64,000 nt of DNA from Natronoglycomyces albus (GCF_016925535.1 NZ_CP070496.1:3100001-3164000), one strand, 5' to 3'. Counted from the first letter of the stretch, positions 45,455 through 55,493 are shown. Made by a program: numbers and translations. Notes: generated by a model not told the origin, from the letters alone.

Positions 45455-47875
45455 CTACTTGGCGTCCGCGCTGGCTTTCTCGCCGTCTTTTTCAGACGTC
45501 GACTTAGCCGCGGAGTCCTCGTTGGCGCCATCGGTGTTGTCATCACCGGAGGTCTGAGCCGGAACCTCGCTGGCGTCAACGACGACCGGGCGACGCTTGC
45601 TCCAGATAATGGCGGCCACCAAGATGGCCAGGGCCACACCGGCAATGGTGTAACGCACCGGGTCAGAGGCCTCGTCGCCCAGGGTGTACATGACGATCGC
45701 CGGAGCGATGATCAGGCTGACCAGGTTCATGACCTTCAACAGCGGGTTGATCGCCGGACCAGCGGTGTCCTTGAACGGGTCACCAACGGTGTCACCGATG
45801 ATCGATGCCTCATGTGCCGGGGAGTTCTTGCCCCCGTGGGCACCGTCCTCGATGTCCTTCTTCGCGTTGTCCCAGGCTCCACCGGAGTTGGCCAGGAAGA
45901 TCGCCATGAGTACACCGACGGCGATCGCGCCGACTAGGTAGGAGGCCAGGGCCCCGATGCCGAGGCCGAAGCCCACGGCGATCGGGCTGAGGATGGCCAG
46001 CAGACCGGGTGTGGCCAGTTCACGCTGGCTGTCGCGGGTGCAGATGTCGACGACGCGCCCGTATTCGGGTCGCTGAGTGCCGTCCATGATGCCGGGGAAT
46101 TGCGCGAATTGACGGCGCACTTCCTGCACGACCGATCCGGCCGAGCGGGCCACGGCGTTGATGGCCAGGCCTGAGAACAGGAAGACCACGGCGGCACCGA
46201 TGATGAAGCCGACAATGTTGCGTGGGTCGGCCAGGTAGAGCAGCTCACCGATTTGGGCGGTGGCTGAGGCGAGGCTGTCTGCCGCGCCGCTGGAGACCAG
46301 CGCTGTGCGCACCGAGTCGGTGTAGGCGCCGAATAGCGCGGTCGCCGCCAGGACGGCGGTGGCGATCGCGATGCCCTTGGTGACGGCCTTGGTGGTGTTG
46401 CCCACGGCGTCCAAGTCCGTCAGGGTCTGGGCGGCTTCTTCGTCGACCTCTTCGCTCATTTCGGCGATGCCTTGGGCGTTGTCGGAGATAGGTCCGAAGG
46501 TGTCCATGGCGACGATGACACCGACTGTGGTGAGCAGACCGCAGCCCGCCAGCGCCACGGCGAACAGTGACACGATCATGACGCCGCCGCCTAGTAGATA
46601 GGCGCCGTAGACGCCGGAGGCGATGAGTAGCCCGGCCCAGACGGCGCTTTCGAGCCCGAGGCTCACGCCGGAGAGGACGACGGTGGCGGCACCGGTGCGG
46701 GTGGTCGCGGAGACATCCTTGGTGGGCTTGAAGCGTGCGTCGGTGTAGTAGCCGGTCAGGGTCATGATTCCGGCGGCTAGGGCGATGCCGAGGCAGACGG
46801 CGACGATGGCCAGTATTTGTGGTTCGACTGGGATCGAGGCGGTGTCGAAGTCGACGCCGAGTTCTGCCCAGGTGGCGGGCAGGTAGGCGAAGGCGGCGAT
46901 GGCCGTGAGGACCGCTCCGATGAGCGCGGAGATGTAGAAGGCGCGGTTGATCGCGGTGAGCCCGGATTTATCGGAGGCGCGCATGCGGGTGATGACCACA
47001 CCGATGATGGCGCAGACGATACCGATGCCGCCGACGATGAGCGGCAGGATCAGGCCGGGTTCGCCAAAGGCGGCGCGTCCGAGGATGAGCGAGGCCACCA
47101 GGACCACTGCGTAGGACTCGAAGAGGTCGGCTGCCATGCCAGCGCAGTCGCCGACGTTGTCTCCGACGTTGTCGGCGATGGTGGCGGCGTTGCGCGGGTC
47201 GTCTTCGGGGATATTGTTCTCCACCTTGCCGACGAGGTCGGCGCCGACGTCGGCTGCCTTGGTGAAGATTCCTCCGCCCACACGCATGAACATGGCCAGC
47301 AGGGCGGCTCCGAAGCCGAAGCCTTCTAGGACGATGGCGGCGTTGTCGGTGTAGAGCATGACGACGACGGATGCTCCGAGCAGGCCGAGGCCGACGGTGA
47401 GGAATCCGACGATTCCACCGGTGCGGAAGGCCAGGTGCATGGCGTTGTTCTTTTCGCCTTCACGGGCGGCGGCGGCAACGCGTACGTTGGCGCGGGTCGC
47501 CATATACATTCCTGCCCAGCCGATGAAGGCGGAGAAGGCTGCTCCGATGACGAAGAAGACGCTGCGTCCGATTCGCACGTCCATCCCGGCTTCGCCTACC
47601 GGTAGGAGCCACAAGAGCCCCATGGCGATGACGACGAAGACGGCGAGGGTGCGGAATTGTCGCCTCAGGTAGGCCGAGGCGCCTTCTTGGACGGCTTCGG
47701 CGATTTCTTCCATCCGAGCGGTGCCGGTCCGGGCGGACAAGACAGTCTTTACGAGGGCTGCGGCGAAGCCGAGCGCCACGAGGGCGATGACGGCTACAAC
47801 GATGACAATGCTCAGGTTTGAGCTTGTCAGCGAGCCGGCGTTGCCTTCACCAAAGGCGAGCAACGTAGGTGGCAT
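45455..47875 (-). CDS. hppA: Proton-translocating membrane pyrophosphatase
   Basis: An 806-aa integral membrane protein with about 16 helices that couples pyrophosphate hydrolysis to proton export. Substrate-binding motifs are visible: GGGIFTKAADVGADLVGK, DNVGDNVGD and the C-terminal GDTVGDPFKDTAGP. The position that sets potassium dependence reads GNTTKA (Lys), which marks the K+-independent proton pump class. The C-terminus has an extra acidic/Ser-rich tail of about 50 residues. The ATG has AGGAG 5 nt upstream. Neighbouring topA and the BldG-like gene reproduce the Streptomyces gene order. Confidence 0.96.
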   Translation of the reverse strand: MPPTLLAFGEGNAGSLTSSNLSIVIVVAVIALVALGFAAALVKTVLSARTGTARMEEIAEAVQEGASAYLRRQFRTLAVFVVIAMGLLWLLPVGEAGMDVRIGRSVFFVIGAAFSAFIGWAGMYMATRANVRVAAAAREGEKNNAMHLAFRTGGIVGFLTVGLGLLGASVVVMLYTDNAAIVLEGFGFGAALLAMFMRVGGGIFTKAADVGADLVGKVENNIPEDDPRNAATIADNVGDNVGDCAGMAADLFESYAVVLVASLILGRAAFGEPGLILPLIVGGIGIVCAIIGVVITRMRASDKSGLTAINRAFYISALIGAVLTAIAAFAYLPATWAELGVDFDTASIPVEPQILAIVAVCLGIALAAGIMTLTGYYTDARFKPTKDVSATTRTGAATVVLSGVSLGLESAVWAGLLIASGVYGAYLLGGGVMIVSLFAVALAGCGLLTTVGVIVAMDTFGPISDNAQGIAEMSEEVDEEAAQTLTDLDAVGNTTKAVTKGIAIATAVLAATALFGAYTDSVRTALVSSGAADSLASATAQIGELLYLADPRNIVGFIIGAAVVFLFSGLAINAVARSAGSVVQEVRRQFAQFPGIMDGTQRPEYGRVVDICTRDSQRELATPGLLAILSPIAVGFGLGIGALASYLVGAIAVGVLMAIFLANSGGAWDNAKKDIEDGAHGGKNSPAHEASIIGDTVGDPFKDTAGPAINPLLKVMNLVSLIIAPAIVMYTLGDEASDPVRYTIAGVALAILVAAIIWSKRRPVVVDASEVPAQTSGDDNTDGANEDSAAKSTSEKDGEKASADAK

Positions 47876-48344
47876 TCTTTCTCCTGCGATCGGGAGGCTT
47901 CGGCAAGAGGGTGGTGTTGGTCAGCTTCGGCTGGTGCGGTGGGATGTGGTGGGGTCCGGCCTCGTCGGTCGGTTTACTCCCGTGTGTTTCGTCCCGCTCG
48001 CATGTGCGTTGGCTGCCACGCTCTTGGTTTGGCCTCGTCGGTTCGCACCCAGGGGGTCGAATGGTGGGCAGTGTGCGGTGAGTGCCACGTGGCGAAGACT
48101 GCAAGCTAGTTCACACAACTTGTATGGGCGTCTTCGTCGCACTGTCCATATTCGTAACCTCTGTTGTGAATGTGAATCATCTTGTCGACTGCTAATCCGA
48201 GTGATGACTCATATTCGCCGCAAAGGCGTGCCGGGGGCGCGATATCTATAACGAGCGGAGTTTAGCGATCCGGCGTGTGTTCTAGCGCACGGCATATTCA
48301 CCTTTTAGGTGGGTGTGGCGAACACTTTTGTGGGGCTGGAGTGA
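47876..48344. other. Intergenic region upstream of hppA
   Basis: About 470 bp between the STAS-ATPase fusion gene and hppA, both minus-strand. The length suggests that hppA has its own promoter. No ORF with a ribosome site and no long hairpin are seen; the part near 48100-48250 is AT-richer than its surroundings. Confidence 0.5.
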
Positions 48345-49247
48345 CTACAGGGGCGACTTGTCACTGCTGCGGGACAGGGGCCAAGACATCGCGATCGTGG
48401 TCCCCACGCCGGTAGCCGACGGTGTCACTACCAGGTCCTCCACTAGGCCCGCGAGGACTACGAGAGTCACTTCTTCGGGGTGCTCCTCGGCTTCGTCGAT
48501 AATTTCGGTTCGCTGCTGAGAAGATGGCATATTCGCCCGCAGTTCGCCTCCGGCACCGCCTACGGATTTCGATGCGCGCACATCATGCGCGCTATCTGTC
48601 ACTTTCGCAATGAAACGATCACTAATCGAAAATTCTATGCGCACTTGCGCGTCTATGGCGTTTTCCTTATGCCGCAGAACAGCCCGCGAACATGCTTCAC
48701 CGATCGCCTGCCGAATTTCGTCAAGCGCGTTCGAGGCCACCCCCGCCTTTTCCGCCACGTCGGCAGCCACCAGACGCGCCGCCCGCACATACGCGGCGGA
48801 CGGGCTAAAAGAGAACCGAACAACGGTGGGATCGGTGGACGTGAAAGCATTATCGTTCCCCATACGTGCCATGAGCCTGACTAATTCGGTTTCGGACAGT
48901 TCATCTCGAATCGTGAGCACCTGGTCGAGCCCAGTCAGGCGCAAGAGCTTCATGATTCCGCTGTTGCTACACAGCACCACCAGATCGCCGCCCGATTCCT
49001 GCAGGCGTTTACGGGCCCCAATCAACACGCCCAAGCCAGTCGAGTCGCAAAACTCGACCTCGTTCATGTCCACCGCAATCGTCGGATGCCCCTCAGAAGC
49101 AAGCTGCTGGGTCACCTCACGCAGGCGCGGGGCCGTGTACACATCAATCTCACCACTGACCGCCACGACCGGGATCGACCCGACCTGCCGACGGCGCAGC
49201 TGCAGTTCCGGGCCCACCGCACCGGTATCCACGTCCCGTTTCACCAC
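48345..49247 (-). CDS. BldG-like STAS domain fused to ApgA-like ATPase
   Basis: A 300-aa fusion of two partner-switching proteins. Residues 15-118 are a STAS anti-sigma-antagonist domain with the phosphorylation motif CDSTGLGVL (Ser69). Residues 140-295 are a GHKL (HATPase_c) domain of the anti-sigma/kinase type, LDEIRQAIGEACSRAVLRHKE, with the weak N-box and missing DxGxG that I recall for ApgA-like proteins. In Streptomyces these are separate adjacent genes, bldG and apgA, lying between a helicase gene and hppA exactly as here. The two partners are therefore joined in one chain. The start is GTG with GAGGGGG upstream. No sigma factor is nearby. It probably controls development or stress sigma factors. 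Confidence 0.88.
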   Translation of the reverse strand: MVKRDVDTGAVGPELQLRRRQVGSIPVVAVSGEIDVYTAPRLREVTQQLASEGHPTIAVDMNEVEFCDSTGLGVLIGARKRLQESGGDLVVLCSNSGIMKLLRLTGLDQVLTIRDELSETELVRLMARMGNDNAFTSTDPTVVRFSFSPSAAYVRAARLVAADVAEKAGVASNALDEIRQAIGEACSRAVLRHKENAIDAQVRIEFSISDRFIAKVTDSAHDVRASKSVGGAGGELRANMPSSQQRTEIIDEAEEHPEEVTLVVLAGLVEDLVVTPSATGVGTTIAMSWPLSRSSDKSPL

Positions 49248-49408
49248 GCCCCCTCAGAGCCTGAGTAGTTAGCTGAAGCACGGACACTCCTCGCCGCCAC
49301 TTGGACGACGCCGCACGCGCCACGTCGTGGCCGCTTCGAATCTGTCGCGAACCGGCCGATGACATCTCACCCTGGTCGGTCTTAACCTTAACGCCTTACG
49401 ATCGGGCC

Positions 49409-51925
49409 ATGCACCGCCTAAAGGTTAGACATCACCCAGACCATCAGGTGCGTCCGGGCCCACCACTCGGACACCGAACCTACTTCACTGTGGCGCAACC
49501 GCGCGCACGTCACAGTCATTCGGCATTATTAAAAGGTGCCACTTTCCCGCCTCCCGGTGCCGCTGGCACACCGACACCGGCCAAACCACAGGAGACATCC
49601 CTGAAACCCAGGCCCGCGCGCAATCGGCGAACCCACCTGAGCGCCGCAGCGCTCAGCCCGCGACAACTGGCGCAATCGCTGGCCCAGGACGCCCGGGCCG
49701 ACAGCATGCGGCACGTCCACACGCTGCCCGCCCGTAGCGCCGTCACCGGGACCTGGCCCGACTGGGTCGAAGCCGACGTACGCGAACTGCTGGCCGACCA
49801 AGGCATCACGACTCCGTGGCCCCACCAAGCCCAGGCGGCCTCCTCGGCGTGGAACGGCCACGACACCATCATCTCCACCGGCACCGCCTCGGGCAAAAGC
49901 CTCGCCTACCACCTGCCGATCCTCGCCGAAGCCTCCCGCGCGGCCACGACTGACAGCGCCGGCGGCACCACCTTGTACCTCTCCCCCACCAAAGCGCTGG
50001 CCGTCGACCAGGCCCGAGCCCTGCGCGAACTAAACTCCCCGCACGTGGTCGACGCCGTCGTCGACGGAGACACCCCCTATTCGCACCGGCAATGGGCCGC
50101 CGCGCACGCCGGAGTCATCCTCACCAACCCCGACCTCCTCCACGCCTCCCTCCTGCCCAGGCACGCGCGGTGGCGCTCCTTCCTGTCACGCCTGCGCTTC
50201 ATCGTCATCGACGAAGCACACCTGTACCGTGGCGTCTTCGGATCACACGTGGCCCTGGTAATGCGCCGCCTGCTACGCCTAGCGACCCACTACGGAGCCA
50301 ACCCCACCGTCATCGCCGCCTCAGCCACCACCGGCGACCCCGCCGGATCTCTTCGCACCCTCACCGGGCGCGACGCCGTGGCCATAAGCGAAGACACCTC
50401 CCCCCACCCCGGCGCGACCGTGGTGTTGTGGGAACCGCCCATGATCGACGAACCCGAACCGCACCGCCTCTCCGCCCTCGCCGAAACCTCCAAACTGCTC
50501 GCCGACCTCGTGTCCGCCGGAGTACGCACCCTGGCCTTCGTGCCCTCACGCAGAGGAGCCGAGATCGTCGCCTCCGAGGCACGCGGCCGCCTCGGGGCCC
50601 ACCCCAACGCCCACCGCATCGCCGCCTATCGGGCCGGTTACCTGCGCGAACATCGCCGCGACCTGGAAGCGAAACTACGGCGAGGGCAACTTCTCGGAGC
50701 CGCCACCACCAACGCTTTGGAACTGGGCATCGACATCACCGGACTAGACGCGGTGATTGTGTGCGGATACCCAGGCCGACTAGCGTCGTTTTGGCAACAA
50801 ATCGGGCGCGCCGGACGCGGCACCGACGAAGCGTTGGCAATCATGGTCGCCAAAGACGACCCACTTGACACCTACCTGCTGGCCCACCCGGAGACGGTGT
50901 TCGAACGCAGCATGGAAGTCTCGGTATGCGACCCGTCCAACCCGTATGTCCTGGCCGGGCACGTGTGCCTAGCGGCAATCGAGAAGCCACTGACAGAGGA
51001 AGAGCTGGCCGGGTTCGACGGCTGGCAACCAGTTGTCGAACAACTGTGCGAAGACCGTCTGTTGCGTAAGCGGCCCGGCAACCGTTACTACTGGGTGGGC
51101 CGCTCCGAGCCAGTAGTGGGCCTACGCGGAGGGCTCGACACCATAGACATCGTCGAAACCGAATCCGGTGAACTCATCGGCACCGTCGATCGCTCCAGCG
51201 CCGACAAAATCGTCCACCCCGGTGCGCTTTACGTCCACCAAGGCGACACCTACCTGGTCGACGAACTGGACTTCGACGAACATCTAGCCCTGGTACACCG
51301 GGCGGCACCACCGTGGACGACCCAAGTCCGCGAAGACCACAGCGTCGCGATCGTCTCCGTGAGCGACCACGCCTGGTTTGGGCCCGTGTCCATCAACCTG
51401 GGCACCGTCGACGTCACCCGTCAAGTCACCGGATACCAACGCCGCCGCGCCGGCTCCGGCGAAGTACTGGGTAACTACACCCTCGATATGCCGCCGCAGC
51501 ATTTGCGCACCGTGGCAGTGTGGTGGACTGTCGACGACTCCGCCCTCAACGGCATCGACGCCACCATCGACGCCAAGCGCATAGCCGGGGCGCTGCACGC
51601 GGCCGAGCACGCCTCCATCGGTATCCTGCCGCTCTTGGCCACCTGCGACCGCTGGGACCTCGGCGGCCTGTCCACCCCAGACCACCCCGACACGACCCTG
51701 CCCACAGTGTTCGTCTACGACGGCTACCCAGGCGGAGCCGGATTTGCCGAACAGGGGTTCCAACGCTGGCGCTCCTGGCTGCACGCCACCCTGGAGGCCA
51801 TCGCCGATTGCCCCTGCCCGTCAGGATGTCCCTCCTGTGTGGTCTCCCCCAAGTGCGGAAACGGCAACGAGCCGCTGGACAAGGCCGGGGCAATCCAGGT
51901 GCTTAACATCCTGCTGCGCAGCTAA
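49409..51925 (+). CDS. DEAD/DEAH helicase with DUF1998 zinc domain
   Basis: An 838-aa superfamily 2 helicase (YprA/Hrq1 group): Q-motif region, Walker A TGTASGKSLAYHLP, DEAH in IVIDEAHLYRG, SATTGDP, TNALELGIDITGLDAV and QIGRAGRG. The C-terminal DUF1998 ends in a four-Cys cluster (CPCPSGCPSCVVSPKCGNG) likely to bind a metal. The family acts in DNA repair and is found divergent from bldG in Streptomyces, as here. I place the start at ATG 49409 because TACGAT lies exactly 6 nt upstream (leaderless pattern); a TTG 36 codons earlier has no support, and the first 90 residues are low-complexity. Confidence 0.92.
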   Translation: MHRLKVRHHPDHQVRPGPPLGHRTYFTVAQPRARHSHSALLKGATFPPPGAAGTPTPAKPQETSLKPRPARNRRTHLSAAALSPRQLAQSLAQDARADSMRHVHTLPARSAVTGTWPDWVEADVRELLADQGITTPWPHQAQAASSAWNGHDTIISTGTASGKSLAYHLPILAEASRAATTDSAGGTTLYLSPTKALAVDQARALRELNSPHVVDAVVDGDTPYSHRQWAAAHAGVILTNPDLLHASLLPRHARWRSFLSRLRFIVIDEAHLYRGVFGSHVALVMRRLLRLATHYGANPTVIAASATTGDPAGSLRTLTGRDAVAISEDTSPHPGATVVLWEPPMIDEPEPHRLSALAETSKLLADLVSAGVRTLAFVPSRRGAEIVASEARGRLGAHPNAHRIAAYRAGYLREHRRDLEAKLRRGQLLGAATTNALELGIDITGLDAVIVCGYPGRLASFWQQIGRAGRGTDEALAIMVAKDDPLDTYLLAHPETVFERSMEVSVCDPSNPYVLAGHVCLAAIEKPLTEEELAGFDGWQPVVEQLCEDRLLRKRPGNRYYWVGRSEPVVGLRGGLDTIDIVETESGELIGTVDRSSADKIVHPGALYVHQGDTYLVDELDFDEHLALVHRAAPPWTTQVREDHSVAIVSVSDHAWFGPVSINLGTVDVTRQVTGYQRRRAGSGEVLGNYTLDMPPQHLRTVAVWWTVDDSALNGIDATIDAKRIAGALHAAEHASIGILPLLATCDRWDLGGLSTPDHPDTTLPTVFVYDGYPGGAGFAEQGFQRWRSWLHATLEAIADCPCPSGCPSCVVSPKCGNGNEPLDKAGAIQVLNILLRS

Positions 51926-51971
51926 CCCCCGCTGCTATCGCCAACGCACGCCCTACGAAGAGGAGAAAGCT

Positions 51972-52775
51972 ATGGAAGGCCTCGCTGGCAAAGTCGGCAT
52001 CGTTACCGGAGCGGCTTCGGGCATCGGTCGCGCGACCGCCCGGAAGCTCGCGGCCTGTGGGGTGTCGGTGGTCGTCTCCGACATCAATCTCGCCGGTGCC
52101 GAAGAGACCGTTCAGCTCATTGTCGAGGCGAAAGGGACCGCGATCGCCCAGCAGACCGATGTGGGCAGCGAACCAGCGCTGGCCGCCATGGTCGAAAAGG
52201 CAGTGGCTACCTACGGTGCGCTTCATCTGCTGCATAGCAACGCCGCGAACACTGAACTAGTCGAGCACGAAACCAAGGTCGCCCAGGCGGACGCGGACCT
52301 GTGGGACCTGACATTTGACGTCAACGCGCGCAGTGCGCTGCTGGGTGCCAAGTACGCCATTGGGCACATGATTACCGCCGGAGGCGGCTCTATTGTCAAC
52401 ACCTCATCGGCCACCGGTCAGTTCGGTGAACCGCACACCCGAACGGCCTATGCCGCATCGAAGGCGGCCGTCGATCAGCTCACCAGAACGATCGCCACCC
52501 AATATGGCAAGCAGGGCATCCGGGCCAACGCCGTAGCTCCCGGCGCAGTGAGAACCCCTAACTTTGACGATGGGATATCTGAGGAAGTTCTCGATCTGTG
52601 GAGGCGCAACCACCTCACCCCGGACGTGGGGAAACCGGAGGACGTCGCCAATGCCGTGGCGTTCCTTCTTAGCGACCTGGCGGGCTTCATCACCGGGCAG
52701 GTGCTCAACGTCGACGGGGGCCTTACCATCCACTCGCCGTTGTACTCCGAAATGCTGCTGGGGCGCGAGGCCTAG
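51972..52775 (+). CDS. Short-chain dehydrogenase/reductase
   Basis: A 267-aa classical SDR: cofactor motif TGAASGIG at residues 12-19, an Asp after the second strand (VVSDINLAG) that favours NAD(H), NTSSATGQF with the catalytic Ser, YAASKAAV with Tyr and Lys, and the C-terminal FITGQVLNVDGG. The NNAG-type motif is replaced by HSNAA. The ATG has AGGAG 7 nt upstream and is 46 bp after the helicase gene. Substrate is not predictable. Confidence 0.92.
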   Translation: MEGLAGKVGIVTGAASGIGRATARKLAACGVSVVVSDINLAGAEETVQLIVEAKGTAIAQQTDVGSEPALAAMVEKAVATYGALHLLHSNAANTELVEHETKVAQADADLWDLTFDVNARSALLGAKYAIGHMITAGGGSIVNTSSATGQFGEPHTRTAYAASKAAVDQLTRTIATQYGKQGIRANAVAPGAVRTPNFDDGISEEVLDLWRRNHLTPDVGKPEDVANAVAFLLSDLAGFITGQVLNVDGGLTIHSPLYSEMLLGREA

Positions 52776-52975
52776 CAGCGGCCGCGCGGTGAACCCATGA
52801 TTAGCCGGTGCCGCAGGTTGAGGTGGAAATTCTCGCGGCAACGCAATTCCTCGGCGGGCACCCGACGTCGCGAATCGGGCGCAGTCCCAACACCGTGTGG
52901 TGCTACCTCGCTGACGGCTCACAGCCCGGTCAACGGGATCGGCGCCACCAAAATCGCACGATAGAATGGCAAGCT

Positions 52976-55060
52976 GTGTCTGTTGTAAATCTGGTCAACC
53001 TCGAAGCCGTCTCCAAGTCCTACCCCAACCACCCCGTGCTCGACGCCGTTTCCCTCGGTGTCTCCGAAGGTCAACGTATCGGCGTGGTGGGTCGCAACGG
53101 TGACGGCAAGTCGACCCTGCTGCGGCTGCTGGCCAAAGACGACCAACCCGACTCAGGTCGCGTCGTCCACACCGGCGGCACCTCCATCGCCATGTTGGGG
53201 CAGCGCGACAGCCTCCGCGACGACGACACCGTGCACACTGCCCTAGTCGGCCAGCTCGACGAGCACGAATGGGCCGGTTCGGCCCACATCCGCGACTTGT
53301 TCGACGGCCTCTTCGGAGGCCTTCACGCCCCGGGGCTGCCCGAGGGACTGCACAGCCGTATCGGCGACCTCTCCGGCGGTGAACGCCGCCGAGTTGACCT
53401 GGCACGCGTGCTCATGTCCGACGCCGACCTGGTGATCATGGACGAGCCGACCAACCACCTGGATGTGGAGGGTATCGCTTGGCTGGCCTCCCACGTCAAC
53501 GCCTCCCGGGGCGCCCTGGTGGTCGTCACCCACGACCGGTGGTTCCTCGACGAGGTGTGTAGCCGGATTTGGGACGTCCAACGGGGCAACGTCTTCGAAT
53601 ACGAGGGTGGCTATTCGGCCTATGTCTTGGCGCGCGCCGAACGCGAGCGCCAAGAGGCAATCGCAGAGGACAAACGACAAAACCTCGTCCGCAAGGAACT
53701 CGCGTGGCTGCGCCGGGGTGCCCCCGCCCGCACCTCAAAGGCCAAGTATCGGGTGGACGCGGCCAACGAGCTCATCGCCACCGAACCGCCTCCGCGTGAT
53801 GACACCGAGCTGGTCACCTTCGCCACGGCGCGACTGGGCAAGACCGTGTTCGACCTCAATGGAGTCACGATCAAGGCTGGCCCGCATACGATCTTGGAAG
53901 ACTTGGATTGGGTGCTAGCTCCGGGCCAACGCATTGGCCTGGTCGGAGTCAATGGGGCGGGCAAGACCTCGTTGTTGCGGGCCTTGGGTGAGGCCACTGA
54001 AGACAAGCAGCCAGCGGCGGGGCGAATCAAGGTCGGTAAGACGGTGCGTTTGGCCTGGCTGAGCCAGCACATCACTGAGTTGGACGGCAGTTTGCGGGTC
54101 TTGGAGGCTGTGCAGCAAATCGCCAGTCACGTGCAAGTGGGCAAGAAGGAAATGTCGGCCTCGCAGGTATGTGAGAAGCTCGGATTCGTCGGAGGTCGGC
54201 AGTGGACGCATGTGCGCGACCTCTCCGGCGGACAGCGCCGCAGGCTGCAACTGGCTCGTCTGCTTATGGCCGAACCGAACGTGTTGTTCCTCGATGAGCC
54301 GACCAACGACCTCGATATTGAGACGTTGACTCAATTGGAGGACTTGTTGGACGGCTGGCCCGGCACGTTGATCGTGGTCAGCCACGACCGGTTCTTCACT
54401 GAACGGGTGTGCGATCACACGTATGCGCTGCTGGGGAATAAGCAATTGTTGATGCTGCCCGGTGGTATCGAGGAGTACTTGCGGCGGCGCGCCCAGCAGC
54501 GTGTGGACACCCCGGATTCGACGGCGGTCTCGGAGTCCAAGCAGGTCAGTCAGGCCACGATTGACCGGGCCACGTCCAAAGAACTGGCCAAGATTGAGCG
54601 ACAGGTCGAGAAGTTGGAGAAGAAGATCGCCGATGTGCACGCCGATATGGCCTCGGCGGCGATGGACCCGCAGAAGTTGACTGATTTGCAGTCAAAACTC
54701 GATGTGTTGCAGGCGGACTTGGACCAGAAGGAAGAACGCTGGATGGAGCTGGCGGGTTTAGAGCTCCAGGCGCAGGTTCTGATAGTCGGCCAGACTGGTG
54801 CCTACGTTGAGGGTGTCGGCATCGAAAAAAGTGGTGACGGCGACGACGTGAGTCCCGGCGGCCTTTGCGGCGGCGATTCCCGCTGGGGCGTCTTCGAAGA
54901 CGACACATTCGGAGGGTTGGTAACCCAGCGCGGCGGCGGCCATGAGGTAGCCCTGTGGGTCGGGTTTGGAGCGCGGAACGTCATCGGCACTGTAGAGGGT
55001 GGCCGGTTCGGGGAGGTCCGCGATACCGATGCGCATGCGGGCCAGGTCATTCCAGCATGA
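52976..55060 (+). CDS. ABC-F protein reading on past its normal end
   Basis: The 694-codon frame starts at GTG 52976 (8 nt after TAGAAT, probably leaderless). Residues 1-594 are a complete ABC-F protein (Uup/TlrC-like): Walker A VGRNGDGKSTLL and VGVNGAGKTSLL, signatures DLSGGERRRVDL and DLSGGQRRRLQL, Walker B VIMDEPTNHLDV and VLFLDEPTNDLDI, and a C-terminal coiled coil ending KEERWMELAGLE. Members close to this normally stop here. The frame instead continues for about 100 Gly/Val/Asp-rich codons that are antisense to the HAD gene. Removing one T from the TTT at 54757-54759 would give a TAG stop at the expected place and leave the HAD stop intact. An indel, real or sequencing, is therefore likely. 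Confidence 0.85.
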   Translation: MSVVNLVNLEAVSKSYPNHPVLDAVSLGVSEGQRIGVVGRNGDGKSTLLRLLAKDDQPDSGRVVHTGGTSIAMLGQRDSLRDDDTVHTALVGQLDEHEWAGSAHIRDLFDGLFGGLHAPGLPEGLHSRIGDLSGGERRRVDLARVLMSDADLVIMDEPTNHLDVEGIAWLASHVNASRGALVVVTHDRWFLDEVCSRIWDVQRGNVFEYEGGYSAYVLARAERERQEAIAEDKRQNLVRKELAWLRRGAPARTSKAKYRVDAANELIATEPPPRDDTELVTFATARLGKTVFDLNGVTIKAGPHTILEDLDWVLAPGQRIGLVGVNGAGKTSLLRALGEATEDKQPAAGRIKVGKTVRLAWLSQHITELDGSLRVLEAVQQIASHVQVGKKEMSASQVCEKLGFVGGRQWTHVRDLSGGQRRRLQLARLLMAEPNVLFLDEPTNDLDIETLTQLEDLLDGWPGTLIVVSHDRFFTERVCDHTYALLGNKQLLMLPGGIEEYLRRRAQQRVDTPDSTAVSESKQVSQATIDRATSKELAKIERQVEKLEKKIADVHADMASAAMDPQKLTDLQSKLDVLQADLDQKEERWMELAGLELQAQVLIVGQTGAYVEGVGIEKSGDGDDVSPGGLCGGDSRWGVFEDDTFGGLVTQRGGGHEVALWVGFGARNVIGTVEGGRFGEVRDTDAHAGQVIPA

Positions 55061-55402
55061 GGTGACGATGGCCCAGCGTTGCGCAGGTATGGCTTGGAGG
55101 ATGGCCTTGGCTCCGGGGATCGCGGTTATTCCTTCGCGACAGTTTTCTTCGGCCTCAACCATCCAGGCTAGTTCTTCGGGGGTGTTGAGGCGCGGGTCGA
55201 TGGCGTTGATGGCGTCGTGGTTCTGACGGCCATGGGCGGTGGCGATGACGGCGTCCCCGTCCAGGCCATGCCGGGCGGCCCAGGCCCGCCAGGTGCGTTC
55301 GACGCAGAGGTGGGAGTCCACCAGGGTTCCATCGAGGTCAAACAGGGCCGCTTCGCATTCCAGCGTCCAAGAGTTACCTGCTGTGGTGTGGTGGAGTTTC
55401 AT
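54758..55402 (-). CDS. HAD-IA family phosphatase
   Basis: A 214-aa HAD hydrolase: nucleophile motif ALFDLDGTLVDS near residues 20-31, an alpha-helical cap, motif II Thr/Ser in AIVTSCWN, motif III Lys in SKPDPQGYLMAA and motif IV VVFEDAPAGIAAA. The pattern resembles sugar- or glycerol-phosphatases of the GPP group. ATG 55400-55402 has GGAGG 4 nt upstream. Its TAA stop uses the same bases (54758-54760) that read as a Leu codon in the run-on ABC-F frame on the other strand. Confidence 0.9.
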   Translation of the reverse strand: MKLHHTTAGNSWTLECEAALFDLDGTLVDSHLCVERTWRAWAARHGLDGDAVIATAHGRQNHDAINAIDPRLNTPEELAWMVEAEENCREGITAIPGAKAILQAIPAQRWAIVTSCWNDLARMRIGIADLPEPATLYSADDVPRSKPDPQGYLMAAAALGYQPSECVVFEDAPAGIAAAKAAGTHVVAVTTFFDADTLNVGTSLADYQNLRLEL

Positions 55403-55493
55403 CGTTCCTCCGCATCTGTGGTGGTGCGCGTGCATCTGAGGCTACTTGCCACGTGGATCACCGTCACCCGCTGAGAAGTTTTCCCTTCTCGTG

